From assembly GCA_012799635.1 (NCBI GenBank), contig JAAZKW010000028.1, positions 1 to 62,277 on the forward strand: DNA of 62,277 bases, read 5' to 3'. The DNA comes from Mollicutes bacterium. Lineage in GTDB: Bacteria > Bacillota_I > Bacilli_A > RF39 > UBA660. Both the position numbers and the translations under genes were made by a program. Below the pieces are notes generated by a model, which saw nothing but the letters and a program-made list of their open reading frames with translations, was not told the origin of the DNA and made no database searches. Positions within the stretch are counted from its first letter, which is position 1, and every line of letters starts with the position of its first letter. Of this stretch, positions 30,901 to 40,313 are shown piece after piece.

Positions 30901-32577
30901 TAAAGCCGTAGCTTTGGCATCATAATCAGCTCGATGATGATGCTTTTCATCAAAGTCTACATTATATCTTTTAACAATCGCAGAAAGAGAGTGTCTTGCA
31001 AAACCTGAATCTAAAGTTCTTGATAATTCTAAAGTATCTATTACGGTATGATTAAATTCCCCAAGATTATATTTTTGCATGGCCCTTTTAATAAAAGAGA
31101 TATCAAATTTAGCATTATGAGCAACCATAGGATTATCCCCCACCCATTTTAAAAACCTTGTAGTAACCTCTTTTTCATTATCAGCATCCTTAACCATTTC
31201 ATCAGTTATTTCTGTTATTGCAGTAATATGATCAGGAAGATGATAGCCAGGATTAATAAATTCATCAAAAGTATCAATAATTTCTCCATCGATAATTTTA
31301 ACAGCCCCAATTTCAATCATTTGATCTCCAACTGCTGCATTAAAACCTGTTGTTTCTGTATCAAAAACCACAAATGTAGTGCCTTTTAAGGGTAAATCCA
31401 TGGAATTTGTAACAATATTAATCATATCTTCTACTAAAACAAGTTCCGCACCATAAAGTCCTTTAAATGCTTTTGATTTATCTTCAATATTTTTATTATA
31501 TTTTTTAATAAGTTCATAACAAACCGGAAATGCTTGACAACCATTATGATCAGTTATAGCAACACCTCTATATCCCATATCAATACATCTTGTTATCAGT
31601 TCACATGTATGAGCATCTAAATCAAGTTTAGTTAAGCCATCCATTTGACTCATCATTGTATGAGCATGAAGTTCAACTCTTTTTACTTTTTCATCGTCAG
31701 TAATGGCCTTTTCTTTAGAAGGTATAATTTCAATTGCTTTAGGAGTTAAAATATATGTTTTAGTATAATCATCTTCTTTGATATCTCCAAAGACTCTTAT
31801 CCATAATCCTTCTTTTAATCTTGACATAATACGATTATTTTCTTCTTTATTATATTTAACAATTTTCATTAAATAACTATCCGTTTTATCACTTACTTTA
31901 ATATTATTAATAAAAACAGGGCCTAACTTACTAGTTCTTTCTAAAGTCTCTATTCCAAATATATAGCATTCAAAAACACTTTTTAAAGCTTCCCCATACA
32001 CATCAATAAACTTAGTTATCTCTCCTTTTACATGTTTTCCCATAACATAAGGGGACTCTTTCTTCTTCAAATCTATTTCTTTATTATTCTCATCTTCAAT
32101 TTCTTTTTTTGTTTCTTTTAAAACATCTTTATCCACAATAACATTTAAATTAATATCACCAAACCCATAAGCTTTATAAGTATTTAATATTTTATTTTTA
32201 TTAGTATCAAAAAACTTAGCAACTATTTCACTTAATAAATTTACTGTTAAATTATTATCTTTTAAACTAATTTTGTTACCCTTCAAAGAAGGTTTGTTTT
32301 TAATTAAGTCATTAAATACCTCTTGAGCATATTCTTCATCACTAAGGTCCTTTTTATATTCAAGATATATTTGACATTTTTTCTCACCATTTATTTTATT
32401 CTTGGCAGCTAAAAATAACTCATCTACTTCTTCTTTAGTCTTAACTTTCTTACATGATAAAAAAACATCATAACTATCTTTACTTTTATAAAAGATAACC
32501 TTTTTAAGTTCTGTATCATCAAAACTACTACCCTTATATTTAATACTATCTAAGAATCTTTTTACATCTTCATTCAT
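27997..32577 (-). CDS. polC: DNA polymerase III alpha subunit, PolC type
   Basis: PHP region plus FVVFDTETTGFN exonuclease domain and C-terminal polymerase; 1526 aa. Confidence 0.96.
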   Translation of the reverse strand: MNEDVKRFLDSIKYKGSSFDDTELKKVIFYKSKDSYDVFLSCKKVKTKEEVDELFLAAKNKINGEKKCQIYLEYKKDLSDEEYAQEVFNDLIKNKPSLKGNKISLKDNNLTVNLLSEIVAKFFDTNKNKILNTYKAYGFGDINLNVIVDKDVLKETKKEIEDENNKEIDLKKKESPYVMGKHVKGEITKFIDVYGEALKSVFECYIFGIETLERTSKLGPVFINNIKVSDKTDSYLMKIVKYNKEENNRIMSRLKEGLWIRVFGDIKEDDYTKTYILTPKAIEIIPSKEKAITDDEKVKRVELHAHTMMSQMDGLTKLDLDAHTCELITRCIDMGYRGVAITDHNGCQAFPVCYELIKKYNKNIEDKSKAFKGLYGAELVLVEDMINIVTNSMDLPLKGTTFVVFDTETTGFNAAVGDQMIEIGAVKIIDGEIIDTFDEFINPGYHLPDHITAITEITDEMVKDADNEKEVTTRFLKWVGDNPMVAHNAKFDISFIKRAMQKYNLGEFNHTVIDTLELSRTLDSGFARHSLSAIVKRYNVDFDEKHHHRADYDAKATALVFDKMLKKLINQNIENINDIERLISKDEIYKFGKTYHVNLLCKDRVGLKNLFKLISLASTKYLYKTPRIPRSELSSLREGLLIGSGCYESEVFIEARSKDKDDLANIINFYDYIEVQPPECYDHLIQTSDFKNKEEVENHLKKIINATKQNGKIIVATGDVHHFDKEDKIFRKIIVNQKVPGGGLHPLNKKDIKEIPSMHFRTTKEMLDDFKFLDKDLAYEIVVTNTNKVFDMIENIEVILDTKGVPFSPRVRDENTKEFIDCQKVVTDLVYQTAKEWYGDVLPYNIEERISKELYGDIVYNYWHDKLLKENSKLEEKELEKLIFNNIHETILSGYDKVYKITKEYVKENWDDKDGKLTDEILEKKIKKSLGGIIGGGFDAIYLISQRLVKNSNDAGFIVGSRGSVGSSFVAHLIGITEVNALPAHYRCLKCKYSSFEDEENIPYGQNYASGFDLPDKDCPVCGNPLKKDGQDMPFATFLGFNADKVPDIDLNFSDLNQADAHEYTKVLFGVDNVYRAGTITTVADRTAFGFVKGYLEDNGILGKQNIEIERLALGCTGVKRTTGQHPGGIVVIPDYKEVFDFTAFQYPADENKSSWRTTHFAYQSLEENLLKLDILGHSDPTQLRLIQELSNTNVLEVPMDDKKTMSIFSSTDALGVTTEEIMCPTGTLGIPEFGTNFTIGMVDEIKPTSFAELVKIAGLSHGTDVWRGNAQELIKNKIVPFKEVIGCRDDIMVYLIYKGLEPIKAFRIMEFVRRGKASKDQLTWEEHRKTMQDAGIEEWFIDSCEKIKYMFPKAHAAAYVMSAFRIAWYKVHMPACFYASWFSTKATDFDIVAMLGGYDQIKKRIIEIKNKGFEATNKEIGTLECLSVALEAAARKIKLAPIDLYQSKAKNFDIKDDFTLIPPFITIDGLGETVANNIVKEAKKQPFISIEDFQNRCRASQTLVDKMKDMGIFEGMPESSQLSLF

Positions 32578-32594
32578 ATTACACCCATCCTGCT

Positions 32595-35417
32595 TTATCT
32601 TCTTTTAATATTATTAACAATTATTTGGTACTTGTCAAACCTTTTGGAAGATTTCCCCTCAATAAATATTATTTCATTTTCTTTTAAATCACTAACTGTT
32701 TCAAACACCTCTGGAAACAAGGTAAGTTCCACTATTCCCGTTTCATCAGAAGCAACCACAAAAGCCATATTATCACCCTTTTTAGTAGTAATTATAGTTA
32801 TTTTCTCTATTAATAAAGCCATCTTAATATTTTTAAATAAATATTTAATAGTATCTTTTGCTTTTACTACTTTGGTATATATACTTACAGGATGATTACC
32901 AAGATAAGTCCCATAATATTTTATTTCATCTTTAAGAAGCGTTTTATCATCATATTCATCTTTTACATCAATAATTGGTTTATCAAAAGAAAGATCTTCT
33001 AAAGAAGCATAATTAAATATTTCATATTTTTTTTCAATTAAAGCTTTATTAGTAATCTTAAAAGAAAAAAATACTGATGATCTTACTAAAATCTCATATA
33101 TATTATCATTAATAATACTTTTATTTTTAATTAAAAAATCATATATATCTAGATATTCTTCTTCTCTATTATTTATTATTTCATTTATAATATTTTCATT
33201 TAATCCTTTAATCATATTAAAAGGAAGTAATAAATAATTGTTTTTAAATTGAAAATCATTATGCGATTTATTAATATTAGGTTTTAATATCTTAATACCG
33301 CTTTTCTTAAGTTCATTTAAATAATATTTTCTTTTTAAATCATCTTTAGTTTCACTTAAAAGACTTATATAAAAATATACAGGATAATTTGCTTTCAGGT
33401 ATGCAAGACGATATGATATAAGTGAATATGATACTGAATGAGCTTTATTAAAACCATATTCAGCAAATCTTTTAATTTGATTAAATAAATCGTTTAAAAA
33501 CTCTTTATCATAACCATTTTTTATCCCTTTAGCAATAAAATTTTCTTCTTCCTTTATAATAATATCTTCTTTTTTCTTAGATATTGCATTTCTGATATTA
33601 TCTGCTTCATATTCAGTATATCCTGCTATTTTTACAAGTATTCTCATAACTTGTTCTTGATAAATAATAACTCCCCAAGTGCTTTTTAAGATATCTTTCA
33701 AGCTATCATGAACATCTATTTTCCCTTTTTCTTTATTATTTACATATAAATCAATTTGATTACTTGGTCCTGGTCTTACTAATGCCATTGCAATAGAAAG
33801 TTCTTCAAAAGAAGACGGTTTTATCTTTATTAAAGTCTTTTTAGCATAATTTGACTCAAATTGAAAAATATCATTTGTTTCACCATTTTTAAACAACTCA
33901 TAAGTTTTTTTATCATCTAAAGGTATATTATCAAAAGAAATATTTGGTATCTTTTCAATAATATTTTTTATTGTAGTTAAATTCTTTAATGCTAAGAAAT
34001 CCATTTTAAGAAGACCTAACTTTTCTAAATAATCCATAGTTATACCAGTTCGATTTATAACATCATCTTTAATTATAGGAATAATATTTTTTAAAGGTAC
34101 TGATGATATAACTACCCCAGCTGCATGAGTAGAAATGTTTTTCTTTAAATTCTCAAGATGCATTGCAACATCATATAATTCATTAAGTTCACTATACATC
34201 CTTAAATATCTATGTACTACATCTTCTTCTTTATTAGTTTTTAAACTTTTTCTATTATCAATACATTTAATAAACTTATTAAATAAATATATATCTATCT
34301 TAAATACTTTTGCTAAATCCCTTAATATTAATCTTGCTTTATAAGTATTAAAGGTAAGTCCTAAAGCAACAAAATCATCCCCATATTTTTCTTTAACATA
34401 GTTTGTTACTTCGCCTCTTTTAGAATCTTCAAAATCAATATCAATATCAGGCATTTTATTTCGATAGGGATTCAAAAATCTTGCAAAAGATAAATCATAT
34501 TCTATAGGGTCAATATCAGTAATTCCAACAGAATAGCTTACTAAGGAACCTGCAGCACTACCTCTTCCAGGACCTACTAAAATATTGTTTTTCTTTGCAT
34601 ATAAAACATAATCATAAACAATTAAAAAGTAATCAACAAAGTTCATTTCTTTAATTATTTTTAATTCTTCTTCTAATCTTTTTTGATATCTTTTATTTAC
34701 TTTATTATTCAATCTTTTCTCAAGACCAGTCTGAGCAAGCTTACTTAAATATATAAATGAATTAATATTCTTTCTATATACTGGAATATATCTTTTATCA
34801 AAAGGAATTTCAATATTAATATGGTTACTAAATTCTAATAAATATTCATAATCATCTTTAGATATACGATCATTTAAATAATCATTATCACTATGTTCAA
34901 AAGATTTACCCAATAATTTTAAATAATCTATATATTTAATATCTTCTTTAAAAAGACATCTTATATTATTAAGATATACTATTTTATCAGTTAGTATTAA
35001 GGCTACTTTCTTTTCATCATTAGTATTATATGAAATATATATATTATCTTTATTTTCAAACTCTTGGTAAAGATTAATTTCTTTATTTGGTAAAACAACT
35101 AAAATATTATCATCTATTATATCTTTTAAAAGAAGACTTTCTTTTTCATAATTAATAGCAATTAATTTTTGATACCCAATATAATTCTTAGCATATAAAT
35201 ATACCGTATGATCTTCTATTTTTATTTCCATGCCTATTAATGGCTTTATATTATTATTTTTACATTTAAGGTAAAATTCAATACTTCCATAAAGTTCATC
35301 ATCACATATTCCACAAATCTTAATATTTTTTTCAATTAAAACTTTAATTAAATCATCAATTTTAATTAAACTCTTAAGAAGGGAATATTCCGTGATAACT
35401 TTAATTGGAATTAACAT
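32595..35417 (-). CDS. dnaE: DNA polymerase III alpha subunit, DnaE type
   Basis: NNILVGPGRGSAAGSLVSYSVGITDIDPIEYDLSFARFLNPYRNKMPDIDIDFED; 940 aa. Confidence 0.95.
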   Translation of the reverse strand: MLIPIKVITEYSLLKSLIKIDDLIKVLIEKNIKICGICDDELYGSIEFYLKCKNNNIKPLIGMEIKIEDHTVYLYAKNYIGYQKLIAINYEKESLLLKDIIDDNILVVLPNKEINLYQEFENKDNIYISYNTNDEKKVALILTDKIVYLNNIRCLFKEDIKYIDYLKLLGKSFEHSDNDYLNDRISKDDYEYLLEFSNHINIEIPFDKRYIPVYRKNINSFIYLSKLAQTGLEKRLNNKVNKRYQKRLEEELKIIKEMNFVDYFLIVYDYVLYAKKNNILVGPGRGSAAGSLVSYSVGITDIDPIEYDLSFARFLNPYRNKMPDIDIDFEDSKRGEVTNYVKEKYGDDFVALGLTFNTYKARLILRDLAKVFKIDIYLFNKFIKCIDNRKSLKTNKEEDVVHRYLRMYSELNELYDVAMHLENLKKNISTHAAGVVISSVPLKNIIPIIKDDVINRTGITMDYLEKLGLLKMDFLALKNLTTIKNIIEKIPNISFDNIPLDDKKTYELFKNGETNDIFQFESNYAKKTLIKIKPSSFEELSIAMALVRPGPSNQIDLYVNNKEKGKIDVHDSLKDILKSTWGVIIYQEQVMRILVKIAGYTEYEADNIRNAISKKKEDIIIKEEENFIAKGIKNGYDKEFLNDLFNQIKRFAEYGFNKAHSVSYSLISYRLAYLKANYPVYFYISLLSETKDDLKRKYYLNELKKSGIKILKPNINKSHNDFQFKNNYLLLPFNMIKGLNENIINEIINNREEEYLDIYDFLIKNKSIINDNIYEILVRSSVFFSFKITNKALIEKKYEIFNYASLEDLSFDKPIIDVKDEYDDKTLLKDEIKYYGTYLGNHPVSIYTKVVKAKDTIKYLFKNIKMALLIEKITIITTKKGDNMAFVVASDETGIVELTLFPEVFETVSDLKENEIIFIEGKSSKRFDKYQIIVNNIKRR

Positions 35418-35456
35418 ATATCATTTACCTCCTTAATAATATTTTATCATATATAA
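35386..35456 (-). repeat. 71-bp direct repeat A (dnaE 5' end/SD)
   Basis: 70/71 identity with 40314..40384. Confidence 0.9.
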
Positions 35457-35487
35457 TACTTATATGTATTAAAAATGAGCTACTCGC

Positions 35488-36045
35488 TCATTTATAATCT
35501 TCCCTAATAATTGAATATGACTCCAAGTTAGCATATTTATTGGTATTCTTATCTATTAATCTATTTCTTAATGTTCCTTCATGTTTCATACCCACTTTTT
35601 CCATTACTTTACCACTTCCTATATTTGTAGGAATAAATTGGGCATATATTGTCTCTACTGGGGTTTCTTCAAATAAATAATTAATAACTGCTCTTAGTGC
35701 TTCTGTTGCATAACCTTTGTTCCACCACAAAGACCCATATGCATAACCTATTTCAACAGTATTGTTTGTTTTATCGCAATTTACAGATGTTATAGTACCA
35801 ATTAATGTGTTCGTTTCTTTTAAAATAACAACCCATCTAAATTTATTGTAGTCTTTATATTCGCGAACCCATTTTTCAATTAAATTTTCTGCAACTTTTA
35901 CATCATCATATTTATTCCAAACTGTATATTTTGATACTTTATTATCTCTTCCCACATTAAGAAACAACTCTGCTGCATCGTTTAATTTTGCCTTTCTTAA
36001 TATTAAATTTTTTGTTTCAATTTTTTTAGTTATCGCTTTCTCCAT
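35488..36045 (-). CDS. RimJ/RimL-like GNAT acetyltransferase
   Basis: VEIGYAYGSLWWNKGYATEALRAVINYLFEE...NIGSGKVMEKVGMKHEGTLRN. Confidence 0.8.
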   Translation of the reverse strand: MEKAITKKIETKNLILRKAKLNDAAELFLNVGRDNKVSKYTVWNKYDDVKVAENLIEKWVREYKDYNKFRWVVILKETNTLIGTITSVNCDKTNNTVEIGYAYGSLWWNKGYATEALRAVINYLFEETPVETIYAQFIPTNIGSGKVMEKVGMKHEGTLRNRLIDKNTNKYANLESYSIIREDYK

Positions 36046-36102
36046 AATATTTTACTTAATAGAAATTAATTCTATTATTTCCTCCTTTATTTGAATTTCT
36101 TT

Positions 36103-37272
36103 TTAATTATTATTATATTCATCTAATAATTCAAGAATTATTTTATTAACCTGCTTTATTTTTACCTGAATATCTTTAATTATATTTTTACCATTAAACA
36201 TTTCTTTGTATTTTTTATTTAATAAATCTATTTCAATTTTACATAAACTATAACTACTAAAATCGTATCCTAATTCATATAATATTATTTCAAATTTAGC
36301 AATTAATGAAAAATATGAGTATATATGTATATATAGTTCTTCTCTTATTCCTAAAATAGCTTTTTTATTTTCATATTCAATAATATCAATAGCATTAATG
36401 GGCACTCCTTTTTTAATGCATATTTTATAAACTAATGCAAAATAACCATAAATTATATCACATTCATGATTCTTAAGCTGTTTTTTTAAGTCTCTAATTA
36501 GGATAACGTCTTTAGTAACACTTGTCTTTTTCTTTATTTTTTTTACAATGTCTATTATTGCACTATTAAAGTCTATTTTACTACAATCAAGCTTTTTTTC
36601 AAGTATCTTAATTTGAGCATTAATATCAAATTCATTATTATCATAAATAGTTTCAAAGCAATTTGTCCACTCATTAAAACCCAACATACTTTTTTCTAAA
36701 TATTTTACTAATTCATCAAAATTTTTCGTTGAATTTAATACAACCATCATTATTTCCTCTGTATTATCTCTACATGAATAATCAAGTACGCCATCTTAAA
36801 AGTGTAAGCTATATTTATTGTTTTTGATATTATCTAAATAATTATTTGATATTATTGGTAAATAATTCGTAATACCGTGTACTCTATCCCTTCCTTTATA
36901 TCCTAAAACATAAGAAATCATATAGGATATTTTATTTTCTAAATTTAATTTTTTTGCAATATCAGAATCACCATAAATAAAACTAATATCAACGTCACTA
37001 AATATTAGATTAGTATTGCGAGCTAAACTACCAGTTAAAAAAATACGCCAATCTTTTATTTTTTCTTGAGGAAAAAAGGAAATTATTTTTTGAATAGTTT
37101 TAATAATAATTTTTTTATGTTTGCTCATAATATATCTCATTTTTTCTTTTGAATAATCATTTAAAACATGTAAATATTCTTCATATAAACTATTGAATTT
37201 TTTTGAATAACTTTTTCTTAATGAATTTATTTTTTTCTGATATTCCCTTTTGCTAATACTTTTATCAACCAA
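36103..37272 (-). pseudogene. Nucleotidyltransferase gene interrupted by an in-frame TAA (two ORFs 37272..36796 and 36750..36103 in same frame)
   Basis: N-terminal GSLARNTNLIFSDVDISF NTase motif; 36798..36796 TAA is the only stop between the ORFs (...SLHF*DGVLDYSCRDNTEEIMMVV...). Confidence 0.55.
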
Positions 37273-37400
37273 AATAATTCCCTACTAACAATTAAATGTA
37301 ATTCTAAATTAACATGCTCTTATATACTGTTTTTTAGCCTATCTTTATTTTTTCGATTTTACTTAATAGAAATTATTACTATTGCTTTTTTCTTAGCTTT

Positions 37401-38441
37401 TTATGTCTTTATTTTATAAATATCTTTTTGAAAAATTAGTTGCTTTTTTAAATATTCGTTTAAAAATTCATAAATATCAATGTATTCTTCTTCTTGTATA
37501 ATTTTGTTATATAATTTTTCTCTACCTATTTTTCTCTTTTTTGCTAAATATTTTAACATTCCTTTATTAAAACTGCTTTCTGATGAAAACCACTTGTTAT
37601 TATAAATAAAATATAATTTCATAAACAAATGATCATATTTAAAAACTTCTTTTTCTAAAACAATGTTTTCTTTATTTTCAATATATGGATGAATTAAATA
37701 AATAACTTTTTTGTGAAAAATATGGGCTAAATAATCTACAATATAAATATTAAATAAATGTTTATTACATATAACTGCAATAATGTTTTCTTCATTAAAT
37801 GTTGTTAAAAATAAACTCCAGAAAAAGTCTATATCTAAGTTGTAATCTTTAAACATAACTCCTGTTTTTCTTGATTTAGAAATTAATAACTCTTGTTTTG
37901 AATAATATTCATTAAATTGTTGAAAATTATTATTATATAATTGAGGAATACATTTTATTTTTTTTATATATCTAGGTGAAATTTTTAGAAATAATCTTTT
38001 TTCTTTTTTTTCTTGGCATCCTTTCTTACATTTCGTACATATATATTTATTATTAATTTTTTTAAATAACTTATTGTTATAATATTTCAATGCTTTTTTA
38101 GGAAAATCTATTAATCCACAATCACACTGTATTATTGTTTCACTTTTTTCAATTATTATTTTTTCATCATATAGTCTTTGAATTTTTTCAATAATAATAT
38201 TAATATTATCATTATCTATAAAATAATCATCGAATGTTAACTGTATTTCGTTTAAAAATTTAATAAATCCATTTGTCTTTTTATTCTTAAAACTATGAAG
38301 TAGATTAATTGATAATATATTTTTTATTTTTAATTTTTCAGAAATTAATTTAGATAAAATAATAGATGTTAGCCTTGCGGTTTTTTCTTTAGTAAATGGT
38401 GCTATAGGGAAATTTGTAACAACATAATTATCTTTTTTCAT
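37401..38441 (-). CDS. Degenerate class I aminoacyl-tRNA synthetase-like (MetRS-like) protein
   Basis: NFPIAPFTKEKTARL at HIGH position, C-x-C..C-x2-C knuckle, KRLFLKIS, LLISKSRKTGV, order as in MetRS core; no HIGH or KMSKS. Confidence 0.5.
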   Translation of the reverse strand: MKKDNYVVTNFPIAPFTKEKTARLTSIILSKLISEKLKIKNILSINLLHSFKNKKTNGFIKFLNEIQLTFDDYFIDNDNINIIIEKIQRLYDEKIIIEKSETIIQCDCGLIDFPKKALKYYNNKLFKKINNKYICTKCKKGCQEKKEKRLFLKISPRYIKKIKCIPQLYNNNFQQFNEYYSKQELLISKSRKTGVMFKDYNLDIDFFWSLFLTTFNEENIIAVICNKHLFNIYIVDYLAHIFHKKVIYLIHPYIENKENIVLEKEVFKYDHLFMKLYFIYNNKWFSSESSFNKGMLKYLAKKRKIGREKLYNKIIQEEEYIDIYEFLNEYLKKQLIFQKDIYKIKT

Positions 38442-39327
38442 TTAAAACTCTCTTCATATTTCGGCATAATATTTTTTCTTTTTCTCCTTGAGTAAAAACA
38501 TTACTTGAAGTAAAAGCATTCAATTCTAAGCTATGTGAAGAAAATGGATAATCCGAACCCCAAACAACTTTGGTAATATCTACATTTTCTAAAATAACAG
38601 TATATAAATCATCTAAACTTGCATATTTCTCTATATCAAAAATAATTGCATTTTTAGGCCTTTTTATATAACGATCATATATTCTTTTAGATGGTGCTAT
38701 ATCAATAATAGTATTATCAAGATGGTTCATTTGTTTTATTGCCGGTATATTTAACGCTGCAAAATGAGCGAGTTGGAAGTAATTTTCATATGATTTAATA
38801 AAGTTTATCATATTACTTGGATTTTGGTTGTCAAAGATACCACAATGAACTAACATAGGAACCTTTCCAACAAAAGATGAAACATCATCAAGATTATATC
38901 CACTTAGACCAGTATACGCTTTAATACCCTTTACTAATTTACCATACTTTTCTAAATAATAATCTATTAACCATTTCATTGAAGTTTTTGTCACAGATAC
39001 TAGCAGATAAAAATATAAATTTTTTTCATATTTTAGCAGTTCAAATAAAATATCATTGTATTTTATGTAAGGGTCAATACCACTATATGTTATTAAACCA
39101 CAATTCATACATTTACATAATATTTCTCCTGGCTTATTGCCATCAAACATTGCAATTCTATGATTTTTATTGTTCTTACAACTAATATCTTCAATATAAG
39201 GGTCAATCATTATTACAGACTTATCAATTCCGTTAATTTTCATTAGTTCTTTAAATTCTTCTAATTTTTGTTTAGATTCTTCAACATTTTTTGTTATTGC
39301 AATATGTGCATGTGAATCTATAATCAT
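38428..39327 (-). CDS. Amidohydrolase (Amidohydro_2-like)
   Basis: MIIDSHAHI, MLVHCG, LAHFAA, VVWGSDYPFSS; overlaps next gene. Confidence 0.8.
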   Translation of the reverse strand: MIIDSHAHIAITKNVEESKQKLEEFKELMKINGIDKSVIMIDPYIEDISCKNNKNHRIAMFDGNKPGEILCKCMNCGLITYSGIDPYIKYNDILFELLKYEKNLYFYLLVSVTKTSMKWLIDYYLEKYGKLVKGIKAYTGLSGYNLDDVSSFVGKVPMLVHCGIFDNQNPSNMINFIKSYENYFQLAHFAALNIPAIKQMNHLDNTIIDIAPSKRIYDRYIKRPKNAIIFDIEKYASLDDLYTVILENVDITKVVWGSDYPFSSHSLELNAFTSSNVFTQGEKEKILCRNMKRVLNEKR

Positions 39328-39339
39328 ATAATAGCCCTC

Positions 39340-40053
39340 CTATTTATTAAATTCTCTTATTCTTTTTTTAGCCAAGGTAGTATGTGCTTTATTTAACCAA
39401 TTATTTCTTAGTCTATATGTGAATTTGTCAGTAATAACTCTCACTATATCCTTATTATTTAAAGTATAAGTCACAGGAACATAATTACCATTAACAACAA
39501 CTCCAACCATAGTATTTCCAATTTCAGAACTAATATAATAAGCAAGTGGCGCAAATATTTCTATTGTTTCAAGCGCATTTTCTTTTTGCTTAATTTCTAA
39601 TTTATATTCTAACGTTCTCATATTATGTAATCTATCAGCAAGTTTTATTATAATTATTCTAACATCATCGGTTATACTCGTTATTATTTTTCTTGTATTA
39701 GCTACGTCTTGATCTTCTTTACACACAAAGTTAACTTTAGATAATTTTCTAGCCCCATCAACTAATAATGCAATATCCTGATTAAAATAATAAACAATGT
39801 CCTCTTTAGTACATTTTGTATCTTCAAAAACATCATGCAATAATCCAGCACATACTGTATCACAATCAGCATGTAAATCAGCAAGTATGAAGGCAACATT
39901 AATTGGATGCGTTATATATTCTTCTCCACTAATTCTAAATTGTCCATCATGATATTTTTTTACAAATTCATAAGCTTTATTTATTATTTCTAATTCTTCT
40001 GGATTATATTCTCTTATTTTATTAAGTAAATCTTTAATAGTTATTTCTTTCAT
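39340..40053 (-). CDS. RelA/SpoT-type HD protein lacking synthetase domain (HD fused to C-terminal TGS-like segment)
   Basis: HDGQFR..YITHP, LLHDVFEDT, KLADRLHNMRTL; then directly GVVVNGNYVPVTYTLNNKDIVRVIT. Confidence 0.75.
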   Translation of the reverse strand: MKEITIKDLLNKIREYNPEELEIINKAYEFVKKYHDGQFRISGEEYITHPINVAFILADLHADCDTVCAGLLHDVFEDTKCTKEDIVYYFNQDIALLVDGARKLSKVNFVCKEDQDVANTRKIITSITDDVRIIIIKLADRLHNMRTLEYKLEIKQKENALETIEIFAPLAYYISSEIGNTMVGVVVNGNYVPVTYTLNNKDIVRVITDKFTYRLRNNWLNKAHTTLAKKRIREFNK

Positions 40054-40073
40054 TTTAACTCCTTTCTAAACAA

Positions 40074-40110
40074 TTAAAAAACGGCGTAAAAAATCTCTTT
40101 TTTTACGCCG
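40074..40110 (-). terminator. Terminator/attenuator hairpin upstream of HD/RSH gene
   Basis: CGGCGTAAAAAA-AGAGA-TTTTTTACGCCG then TTTTTTAA on minus strand, ~20 nt before SD of 39340..40053. Confidence 0.75.
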
Positions 40111-40220
40111 CTTATCTTTGCCTCCATATTTATAAGGCATAAACAAGATGTGATAAAACAATATTTCAATTTATTAATAATTTTAATAATAAAATATTTA
40201 ATATAATTAAAACTTATCAT
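40074..40220 (-). CDS. 48-aa leader ORF upstream of HD/RSH gene
   Basis: AAAGGAGCATAT-ATG; MISFNYIKYFIIKIINKLKYCFITSCLCLINMEAKISGVKKEIFYAVF*; last codons traverse terminator. Confidence 0.55.
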   Translation of the reverse strand: MISFNYIKYFIIKIINKLKYCFITSCLCLINMEAKISGVKKEIFYAVF

Positions 40221-40313
40221 ATATGCTCCTTTTTATATAAATTAAATTCATACTATAACAAAATTTAATAAAAAGCAAGCTTTAAGATGCTGTTTATGTT
40301 GAAAATATATGAT

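Noticed and set aside
36103-37272. HEPN-MNT toxin-antitoxin pair (NTase plus REELYIH Rx5H-like motif)
   Set aside because: The two ORFs are in the same frame separated by one stop, so a broken single NTase is simpler; the Rx5H match alone is weak.
35457-40313. Insertion sequence or transposon
   Set aside because: No transposase/integrase ORF or terminal inverted repeats seen; only direct repeats of dnaE sequence.
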